Source of the DNA: Deltaproteobacteria bacterium
Lineage (GTDB): Bacteria; Desulfobacterota; Binatia; UBA9968
Length of the DNA stretch: 64,000 nucleotides
Direction: 5' to 3'
Assembly: GCA_016874755.1 (NCBI GenBank)
Contig: VGTH01000023.1
Location: forward strand, 23,336 to 87,335
Below the pieces are notes generated by a model. It was given only the letters and a program-made list of their open reading frames with translations. It made no database searches and was not told where the DNA came from. A program made the position numbers and the translations under genes. This document shows, one piece after another, positions 8,466 through 14,647 of the stretch (the stretch's first letter is position 1; each line of letters starts with the position of its first letter).

Positions 8466-9527
8466 TTAGTTTAGGCCGTAGAAAACCCGCGGATTGTTTT
8501 CAAGAATTTTGTTTTTCGCGGTATCGGAAATGCGTTGGTCCCGGCGCAATAGATGAACCGCGTCGAGCTCGGTGGAGGGATCGTGATGACCATAGTCGGT
8601 GCCGATCATGAGGCAATCTTCGCCGGTGTGGCGCAACACGTAGGGCAGGTCGTCGGTGTTCTCGCACGCGACCCACATGCGGTTGTCGGCGAGCGCGCTA
8701 GCGGAAAAAGCGCGCCCCTGGCGGCGCAAACGATCGGCCAGATCGTTGAGCACATAGGGCACCCACTGGGCGCTGACTTCGACGAAACCCCAGCGCACCT
8801 TGGGGAATTTGTTCGGCAGCTCTTTTTCTAGGACGGTATGAAAAGCGCCGACCACCGCGAGTTTGAACTTAGTGAAAGACGTGTCGTCGGTGAAAAAGTC
8901 ATGATGCACAAAGCTGCCGTTGGCCGAATGGACGCCAATCGGCAGACCGAGATCGCCGGCGATTTCCCAGAGCGGATAAAAATAGGGCGAGCCGAGCGCG
9001 CGCTCGCATTCGAGACCGCGCATGAAGATGCCGCAGGCGCCATTGGTTTTTGCCCATGCCAGTTCGTCTCTCACGGCATTCGGATTTTTCTCCAGAAGCT
9101 TAAGAGCCGGTTTAGCGACCCAGCGCAGTCGGCCTTTCGCTTGACGCCACAGATCGGCAAGCCAGCGGTTGTAGGAACTGCACAGCGCGCGCTCGCGCTC
9201 GGCGTCTTGCACGATGGGCCGGAGAAACAATGTCGGGTAGAGCACCTGGATTTCGATGCCAAGCTTGTCCATGTGGGCAAGGCGCGCCTCGACGCTGAGC
9301 ATCTCGCGCGACTCCTTCGAGGTATTGGTGCCAACGTTGCGGTCCTTGCCGTGCGCCCGCCCTTCGATCACCCAAAAGTCCGGGACAACCCGCCCTTCGT
9401 TGCTCAAAAGGCTGGCGCCGGAGGTTTGAGTCATGAGTTGGGGGGTGAAGCGTCGATCGGCTTGGTCGAGATAGCTCCAGGTTTGCACCGTCTCAATGAC
9501 ATGAGCGTCGGCATCGATGGCTCCCAT
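8466..9527 (-). CDS. Amidohydrolase-family protein (ACMSD-like)
   Basis: A 353-residue metal-dependent hydrolase of the amidohydrolase_2 family. It starts with IDADAHVIE, where the usual HxH has become AH with Asp and His kept. It continues with LPIGVHSANG, and ends with the CLMIGTDYGHHDPS aspartate motif. Members act on carboxymuconate semialdehyde-like or resorcylate-like substrates as hydrolases or decarboxylases. An AGGAAGGA ribosome-binding site precedes the ATG. Directly downstream of a flavodoxin gene and upstream of an LLM monooxygenase, it fits an aromatic or cyclic-compound catabolic module. Specific substrate not inferable. Confidence 0.87.
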   Translation of the reverse strand: MGAIDADAHVIETVQTWSYLDQADRRFTPQLMTQTSGASLLSNEGRVVPDFWVIEGRAHGKDRNVGTNTSKESREMLSVEARLAHMDKLGIEIQVLYPTLFLRPIVQDAERERALCSSYNRWLADLWRQAKGRLRWVAKPALKLLEKNPNAVRDELAWAKTNGACGIFMRGLECERALGSPYFYPLWEIAGDLGLPIGVHSANGSFVHHDFFTDDTSFTKFKLAVVGAFHTVLEKELPNKFPKVRWGFVEVSAQWVPYVLNDLADRLRRQGRAFSASALADNRMWVACENTDDLPYVLRHTGEDCLMIGTDYGHHDPSTELDAVHLLRRDQRISDTAKNKILENNPRVFYGLN

Positions 9528-9566
9528 GGCGATTCCTTCCTGAATTTGCTTGGTGGCGGTTCGTGT

Positions 9567-10058
9567 TTAGTAAATCCCAAGCGCTAGGCCGACTGCAAGG
9601 GTTGCGCCGATTTCTTCGCAACGCTCCAGATCATCGGGGCCAACCGTTTTTGGGGAAAGGATCGTATCCGGCGTCTGTGAGTGGGTGATGACGATGGTGG
9701 GTTCGGCAACAGCCTTCAATTTCCAACCGACGCAGATACGCGCGATCTGGCGGGCGGCGTTTTCGCCGTCGCTGCCGGCACAGATCAGGGTTGCATAGGG
9801 GCGGCCAACGATGCGATCCAGCACGTCATAGTAGGTCCGATCGAAAAAGTCTTTCATCATGCCCGACATCATCGCGAGGTTTTCCGGCGTGGCAAAAATA
9901 TAGGCGTCCGATGAAAGCACATGACTGGAATCGGTGTCGCGGGCGTGGCGCAGGTCAACAGCCACTTCCGATTCGGCTGCGGCGCCACGCACGGCAGCTT
10001 CGGCCATCTGCAGTGTGCCGCCGGTCATAGAATGAAAAACGATGAGCAGTTTTTTCAT
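9567..10058 (-). CDS. Flavodoxin / NADPH-dependent FMN reductase-like protein
   Basis: A 163-residue flavodoxin-fold protein. The phosphate-binding loop appears as VFHSMTGGTLQMAE (residues 7-20), followed by YIFATPENLAMMSGMMKDFFDR, typical of the flavodoxin_2/NAD(P)H reductase group. It may supply reduced flavin to the neighbouring LLM monooxygenase. It is transcribed in the same direction as the flanking racemase-like and amidohydrolase genes, with a 40-base gap to the latter. No clear ribosome-binding site is seen before the ATG at 10058. Confidence 0.82.
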   Translation of the reverse strand: MKKLLIVFHSMTGGTLQMAEAAVRGAAAESEVAVDLRHARDTDSSHVLSSDAYIFATPENLAMMSGMMKDFFDRTYYDVLDRIVGRPYATLICAGSDGENAARQIARICVGWKLKAVAEPTIVITHSQTPDTILSPKTVGPDDLERCEEIGATLAVGLALGIY

Positions 10059-10139
10059 TGTGCTGATCTAAACACAAAGATTCGGAACCGGAAATTTAAC
10101 CGCAGAGAACGCAGAGTACGCAAAGTTCGGAATCCGTAG

Positions 10140-10160
10140 GGGCGGGTTTGAAACCCGCCC
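10140..10160. repeat. GGGCGGGTTT palindromic repeat
   Basis: Ten-base arms GGGCGGGTTT and AAACCCGCCC with a one-base loop, just downstream of the racemase-like gene. Related to 4308-4328. The adjacent stretch AACCGCAGAGAACGCAGAG at 10099-10117 belongs to another repeat family (see 13580-13650). Confidence 0.75.
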
Positions 10161-10170
10161 TCCGAGCTTG

Positions 10171-10896
10171 TCAGAACGGCCCCGGTACCGCTGGCCACGA
10201 GGAGAGCAGCCTACCATAACCCGCGATCGAGTAACGCTTTCCCAGCTTGGATAGCACCAGCCAGAGCATCGCCGCATTACTGCCGATGATGGGCAGCTTT
10301 AGCTCATTTTCCATTTTCTCCAAGATCGGGATGGGGTCGAGCAAGGCGCCCTGGAAATAAATCGCATCGACATTGGAATACTCGCCGAGCGCCTTGCGTG
10401 TCATCTCTTCGACGTCGCGCGATGTGAGCTTTTGCGCGTCGGTGTGGGCGCGCAAGATCTGCGGCGGGAAGAAAGTTTCCATGCCGAACCGCGCGATGTA
10501 GTCGCGGTACATTTGCTTCAACTGATCATCCACCGGCGTCATCAAGAGGATGCGTTTAGCGCCAAAAGCAGTCAGAGCTGCGACCGAGGAGCGCAGCGCC
10601 AATGACACCGGCACCGGCAGCGCGGCGCTCACTTCTTCCCACATGGACGGGTTCAGCGCTTCCTTGGGTCCACCGCTGATGATCAGGCCATTCCAGTTGC
10701 GCTCAGCGATGAGTTCTTTTGCTTGGGCGATCAAGCTGCCGACTTTGCCCTTGGCGTCGTAGAGGGACGCGTTCTCGCCGCGCTCCTGCATGAAGGTAAA
10801 ATCGATGTCGCTGGGAATGAATTTCTTGAAGCTCGCGTGGTGCGAGCTTGAAGGGGAGCTCGAGCCGAGAAAGCCGATTTTGATTGGGTTTGCCAT
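10171..10896 (-). CDS. Asp/Glu racemase-like (maleate isomerase/AMDase-fold) protein lacking catalytic cysteines
   Basis: A 241-residue protein with the two-lobed racemase fold pattern: KIGFLGSSSPSS start, then IISGGPKEALNP where family members place the first cysteine (TSAC-like), LALRSSVAALTAFGAKRILLMTPV, and IYFQGALLDPIPILEKME where the second cysteine (CTxL-like) is expected. Both cysteines are absent. Maleate isomerase, arylmalonate decarboxylase and racemases depend on at least one of them, so classic chemistry is unlikely. A close paralogue lies at 22415-23125 with the same substitutions (GAPTEVMNP and FQGAVLDP). Start supported by a GGAAGGA ribosome-binding site. It may be a binding or new-chemistry member. 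Confidence 0.72.
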   Translation of the reverse strand: MANPIKIGFLGSSSPSSSHHASFKKFIPSDIDFTFMQERGENASLYDAKGKVGSLIAQAKELIAERNWNGLIISGGPKEALNPSMWEEVSAALPVPVSLALRSSVAALTAFGAKRILLMTPVDDQLKQMYRDYIARFGMETFFPPQILRAHTDAQKLTSRDVEEMTRKALGEYSNVDAIYFQGALLDPIPILEKMENELKLPIIGSNAAMLWLVLSKLGKRYSIAGYGRLLSSWPAVPGPF

Positions 10897-10967
10897 TGAG
10901 TGATCCTTCCTAAAACGGCAAAGCCCAGCGCTTCAGCACCGGGCCCTGCTTAGTTGGAATCGGAATT

Positions 10968-10993
10968 GTTGGGTTACGCTGCGCTAACCCAAC
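10968..10993. repeat. GTTGGGTTA inverted repeat
   Basis: Arms GTTGGGTTA (10968-10976) and TAACCCAAC (10985-10993), followed by CTACG. This is a common interspersed palindrome type, located just downstream of the deacetylase gene. Confidence 0.7.
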
Positions 10994-11007
10994 CTACGCA
11001 ATTTGCT

Positions 11008-11856
11008 TTACGAGCCGACAGCTTCCCTCAGTACCGGTTTCTTGTTTCCTAGCTTGAGTGCTAGCTCTGCCACTTCGCTGCCTTTGGCGAACCAGACACC
11101 CTCGTGCTTTTTCATGTACGAGATGATTTCACGCAATGCACTCCAGCGGCCTGGGCGGCTCGAAATGTAGGGATGGAATTGGAATGGGCAAAAGGTCGGG
11201 CCGAACTTCGATTCTTCGTAAAAGTCATCGAACATGCCTTTCCAGATGACCAGAGTGTCGTTCTTGTTGCCCGAGTCGCGGTGGCTGTAGGTGCGGCCGT
11301 CGCCGAAGGGCTGGCGCGGCAGCTCGACGAGCGAATGCTTTTCTTTCTCCCAGAGGAAGGGCAGATCGTAGGAAAACGAGTTGCTGTTCCAGAGGTAGCC
11401 ATGCTCCATCAGCAGCTCGATGCTGTTGGGGCTCTGCGTGCAGGAGCGCCAGCCTACCGGCCGCTTGCCGGTGCGTTTTTCGATCATCGCCGTCGTGCGT
11501 TGGATGACGTCGCGCTCTTCGTCTTTGGTCAGGTCTCGTGCGGTCTCGTGATGGTAGCCGTGGCCGGCGACCTCGTGGCCGCGCTGGACGATGGCTTTGA
11601 CTTGATCGGGATAGCGCTCGGCGATACCGCCGCAGGTGAGAAACGTCGCTTTGACTTCCAATCCGTCGAGCAGCCGGAGAATGCGCCAGATGCCGGTGCG
11701 CGGGCCGTACTCGGCCTGGGTCCACTCTTCGTGATTCATGATGCCGGCCTTGTTCGGCCGCAGGTCTTCGCCACCTTGAAAGTCGAAGCTCAAGAATACC
11801 GCCATCCGTTTGCCTTCGGGCCAGTCGATTTGGTTGTCAAAATGACGTTCTTCCAT
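11008..11856 (-). CDS. Polysaccharide deacetylase-family hydrolase (PuuE/allantoinase-like)
   Basis: A 282-residue NodB-homology protein. The metal motif is complete: FLSFDFQGGED for the aspartates and GHEVAGHGYHHE for the HxxxH pair, followed by GWRSCTQSPNSIELLMEHGY. This arrangement resembles the cytoplasmic PuuE-type group that acts on cyclic amides rather than chitin. No signal peptide is present, in line with a cytosolic role. An AGGGAGA ribosome-binding site precedes the ATG at 11856. The gene is divergent from a solute-binding protein gene, sharing a 150-base control region with a palindrome at 11966-11990. Hydrolysis of a C-N bond in the imported compound is plausible but unproven. 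Confidence 0.85.
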   Translation of the reverse strand: MEERHFDNQIDWPEGKRMAVFLSFDFQGGEDLRPNKAGIMNHEEWTQAEYGPRTGIWRILRLLDGLEVKATFLTCGGIAERYPDQVKAIVQRGHEVAGHGYHHETARDLTKDEERDVIQRTTAMIEKRTGKRPVGWRSCTQSPNSIELLMEHGYLWNSNSFSYDLPFLWEKEKHSLVELPRQPFGDGRTYSHRDSGNKNDTLVIWKGMFDDFYEESKFGPTFCPFQFHPYISSRPGRWSALREIISYMKKHEGVWFAKGSEVAELALKLGNKKPVLREAVGS

Positions 11857-11965
11857 TTTTTGTTCTCCCTATGTTGGAGTGATAGTTGGCCTCACGGTAG
11901 CCGAAGCGGCTGGCATCGGCAAGGGGAAAAGGGCTGCCTCTTTGCAGCTGAGCGAGAGAGGTGTT

Positions 11966-11990
11966 AACCAAAAGAGATTAACTTTTGGTT
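11966..11990. promoter_or_regulatory. Perfect 9-base inverted repeat before a solute-binding protein gene
   Basis: AACCAAAAG (11966-11974) and CTTTTGGTT (11982-11990) flank a 7-base spacer in the divergent control region. It ends two bases before the AGGAAGGA ribosome-binding site. It may be an operator or an mRNA hairpin affecting translation; the sequence cannot tell which. Confidence 0.5.
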
Positions 11991-12006
11991 TAGGAAGGAC
12001 CGTCAT

Positions 12007-13050
12007 ATGGCGCGTTTGGGCCCTCACCCGAACCCTCTCCCGGAAGCGGGTGAGGGGATCGAATTTACTAGCGTTACTTGCTTGCTATTGCTGGTATTGC
12101 TCACTATTCCTTCGCAGCTGCTGGGAGCCGAGAGGGTACGCGTGGGCTTTTCCGCGATTAGCCTTGCCAACAGCCCGGTGTGGATCGCCGACGAGCGCGG
12201 CTTTTTCAAGAAGCATGACGTCGATGTCGAAGCGATTGTGGTGGGCGGCGGCGCGACGCGCTCGGTGAGTGCGGTGATCTCGGGCGATTTGCAATTCGGC
12301 ACCACCGGCGGCAATGCGATCATCAGCGCCAACTTCAGCGGCGCGGACGTGGCCATGTATGCGGCGGGCAATAATAAAGGGATCCAGCGCTTGATTGTAA
12401 AGCCCGACATCAAAACCCCGGAGCAAATCAAAGGCAAAAGAGTTGGTGTGACGGCGCTGGGCTCGTCGGGGCATCTCGCGATGCTGCTCATGTTTCGCAA
12501 GTGGGGGCTCAATCCTGATGACGTGGCGGTAGCGCAGCTCGGTTCCTCGCCGGTCATGCTGGTGAATTTGCAGAAGGGCGGCATCGATGCCGCGGTTTTG
12601 CAGGATCCATCGTTTTTCATGGCCGAGGACAGCGGTTTTAAGACGCTCGGCGATCCGGTGGCGTTGGATATCCAATACCTGCAAAACGTCGTCGCGGCGT
12701 CACGCGCCTGGGTGCGCAGTCACCGCGATGCCGCTAGCCGATTCATCAGAGGTTTTGTCGAAGGGGCAGCGTTTTTCAAGCGCAACAAAGACGAGTCGAT
12801 GAAAATCTTGATGAAGAAGATGCGCATCGAGAAGGGGAAAGAGAATTATCTGGAGCGTTCCTACCAGCTCTATGCACAGCACTACATCGAAGCCGCGCCG
12901 TACCCATCGGTCTCCGGTACGCGCACGGTGCTGGAGTTTCTTGCGAAGGATTTTCCCAAAGCAAAGAGCGCAGACCCCAACTCGTTCATCGACAACAGCT
13001 TGATCAGGCCATTGGAGGACAGCGGGTTTATTAAGTCGTTGTATCAGTGA
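12007..13050 (+). CDS. NitT/TauT-type ABC transporter solute-binding protein with repeat-altered signal peptide
   Basis: A 347-residue periplasmic binding protein. The start is set by AGGAAGGA at 11992-11999. The N-terminus is odd: residues 5-18 come from a palindromic repeat (12021-12056), and the hydrophobic core LLLLVLLTIPSQLLGA follows only at about residue 25. The mature part shows VRVGFSAISLANSPVWIADERGFFKKHDVDVE, GTTGGNAIIS and a QLGSSPVMLVNLQKGGIDAAVL segment typical of SsuA/ThiY-like proteins. A close paralogue is at 20581-21576, sharing APYPSVSG and GFIKxLY ends. No permease or ATPase lies next to it, so it must use a transporter encoded elsewhere. Ligand unknown. Confidence 0.88.
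   Translation: MARLGPHPNPLPEAGEGIEFTSVTCLLLLVLLTIPSQLLGAERVRVGFSAISLANSPVWIADERGFFKKHDVDVEAIVVGGGATRSVSAVISGDLQFGTTGGNAIISANFSGADVAMYAAGNNKGIQRLIVKPDIKTPEQIKGKRVGVTALGSSGHLAMLLMFRKWGLNPDDVAVAQLGSSPVMLVNLQKGGIDAAVLQDPSFFMAEDSGFKTLGDPVALDIQYLQNVVAASRAWVRSHRDAASRFIRGFVEGAAFFKRNKDESMKILMKKMRIEKGKENYLERSYQLYAQHYIEAAPYPSVSGTRTVLEFLAKDFPKAKSADPNSFIDNSLIRPLEDSGFIKSLYQ
12021..12056. repeat. CCCTCACCCG palindromic repeat within signal-peptide coding region
   Basis: Perfect 10-base arms CCCTCACCCG and CGGGTGAGGG. Translated in this frame it gives PHPNPLPEAGEG, the usual reading of this widespread repeat. Confidence 0.85.
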
Positions 13051-13102
13051 GATGTCCTCAGTGCGATGGGACAGAAATGCGGTGATAACGACTCCCGTCT
13101 TC

Positions 13103-13247
13103 CGCCTTTGAAAAAGGGGGACCGAGGGGGATTTGCATTCAACGCGCTTGAGAAATTCCCACCGATCGCCCCTTGAGGATGTGGAAAATCATGAGCCTCT
13201 CTACCCACGCCCCGGAAATCTCCCCTAACCCCTCTTTCCAAAGAGGG
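13103..13247. repeat. TTTGAAAAAGGGGG palindromic repeat pair
   Basis: Left arm 13103-13133 and inverted right arm 13217-13247 (AATCTCCCCTAACCCCTCTTTCC) flank about 80 bases of unique sequence in the gap between the solute-binding gene and the zinc-ribbon gene. Same family as the insert at 1145-1232. Confidence 0.75.
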
Positions 13248-13330
13248 AAATCGGAGCCAACCCGCATCATTTCCAAAGAGGGATGTTTCAACGTCAGGGC
13301 TAAAACCCACAACTAAAATTCGATACGACA

Positions 13331-13564
13331 CTAGGCGCTCTCGATGAGGGCGCCACAGTCTTCGCAGCGGTAACGAACTTTGCCGCTGTCGTGGGTGATC
13401 TTTTCGAAATCGGCACGCCGTGCCTTTGTGGCATCGAAGCATTCGGGGCAGTAACCATCCTCGCCGATTTCATCGGCGGCAATCGTGAGATGACAATGGC
13501 GGCAGCGCAGGGTTTCTTTGCGCTCGGGGAGGAGTTCGAGATTAGCGTGTGAACAGTGCGTCAT
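13331..13564 (-). CDS. Small zinc-ribbon protein
   Basis: The likely start is the ATG at 13564, giving 77 residues; a longer reading to 13621 would add a repeat-derived leader. Three CxxC pairs are visible: CRHC, CPEC and CEDC, with an extra His/Cys pair THCSH at the N-terminus. The spacing suggests two zinc-binding ribbons. The surrounding residues are charged, with no membrane segment. Such proteins often bind nucleic acid or act as small structural zinc proteins, but no function is claimed. The flanking gaps contain palindromic repeats on both sides. Confidence 0.7.
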   Translation of the reverse strand: MTHCSHANLELLPERKETLRCRHCHLTIAADEIGEDGYCPECFDATKARRADFEKITHDSGKVRYRCEDCGALIESA

Positions 13565-13579
13565 CGGCAAGAAGATGAC

Positions 13580-13650
13580 CTCGCGCAGAGGCGCAGAGAT
13601 CGCAGAGAAAACAGGTTTCAAGCCCTGCGCACTCTGCGTCTCTGCGCGAG
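13580..13650. repeat. CTCGCGCAGAGGCGCAGAG palindromic repeat
   Basis: Nineteen-base arms at 13580-13598 and 13632-13650 match at 18 positions in inverted orientation. Related single arms occur near 22380 and 24161, and a near-perfect copy at 44461-44543. Confidence 0.85.
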
Positions 13651-13664
13651 ATATTTCTTAGAGC

Positions 13665-14588
13665 TTACTTCCACAGCTCGCGGTATCTTACCGCCGCCAC
13701 CTGTTCGTAGGGCACCGGGCCCGAGAGATGGCCCACTGACATGGCAAAGCGGTTCATCGCCGCAATTGATTCCTCGGAGATAAACGGATCGTAGAACGGC
13801 GCATCGCGTTCGACGACGTTGGCAATTAGCGCAGCGGCGTCCGGCGGAAACTTTTTCTTGCCGACTGCGGCAGCGAGTTTGGGGTCGGCGCGCAGCGCCT
13901 TTTGCGCTTTGACGATGGCGCGCACGGCGGCGGCAACAGTTTCGGGCTCGCTCTGCATGAATGCGTCTGTGGTAGCCATGCCAGCGAATGTGAAGCGGCG
14001 CACTTCGCCGGGATCGTCGCCGCGGCGCACATCGATGTGCACCTTGCCGACGCCACGCGAGACGGCAGTTTCAGCTCCCATTGCGTTGGCCCAGAAGCCG
14101 TCCATCTGGCCAGCTTCAAGCGCACGGGCAGCGAAGACGCCGAAGGAGACATCGCGCTTCTTGGCGCCGGGCAGCTCGATAATTTGTAAATCTTTTTGCG
14201 GGTCTATCTTGGCAATACGAAGCATTTGCTTGAGTGCGAGGTCTGGCCCTTCGGCGGCGGTCAAGCGCAGGCCCCTCAAGCCGCTCCAGTCGCCGCGCGC
14301 CGCTGGCAAATCTTTCCGCACGGTCAGTAGCCACGGCGTTCCTTGAGACAGCGCAACAGCGATCTTGACACCGTTCCAGTTGGGAAACTCGGTTAGCACA
14401 TCGTGGACCGAGCCCGCGATCATCGCGTCAGCACTGCCATCGCGCAGTGCCTTGGTGGCGCCCAACATGGCAACCAGCTCGATGCGGGCATCGAGCCCCT
14501 CGGCTTTGAAGTAACCCAGCTCGTCCGCAGCCAGACACGGAAAGCAAGTGTTACTAACGAGATCAACCGCAGCAATTCGAAACTGCAA
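13665..14588 (-). CDS. ABC-transporter solute-binding-like protein without signal peptide
   Basis: A 307-residue protein with the NMT1/SsuA-like pattern: FPCLAADELGYFKAEGLDARIELV, GSADAMIAGSVHDVL, LRGLRLTAAEGPDLALKQML and an EAGQMDGFWAN hinge. It lacks any N-terminal hydrophobic signal. The start is a TTG at 14588 well placed behind GGAGGAATT, so the absence of a leader does not look like a mis-set start. It may act in the cytoplasm, or be exported in another way, or represent a THI5-like relative. It is alone on the minus strand between a zinc-ribbon gene and polA. Ligand unknown. Confidence 0.75.
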   Translation of the reverse strand: MQFRIAAVDLVSNTCFPCLAADELGYFKAEGLDARIELVAMLGATKALRDGSADAMIAGSVHDVLTEFPNWNGVKIAVALSQGTPWLLTVRKDLPAARGDWSGLRGLRLTAAEGPDLALKQMLRIAKIDPQKDLQIIELPGAKKRDVSFGVFAARALEAGQMDGFWANAMGAETAVSRGVGKVHIDVRRGDDPGEVRRFTFAGMATTDAFMQSEPETVAAAVRAIVKAQKALRADPKLAAAVGKKKFPPDAAALIANVVERDAPFYDPFISEESIAAMNRFAMSVGHLSGPVPYEQVAAVRYRELWK

Positions 14589-14647
14589 GACAATTCCTCC
14601 GATTCCGATTCAGACTATTGCCTGTTGCCTCATGCCTATTGCCTTCT

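Noticed and set aside
11104..11967. A 287-codon frame on the + strand opposite the deacetylase
   Set aside because: The deacetylase on the other strand has full metal motifs and a ribosome-binding site; this frame is a by-product of high G+C.
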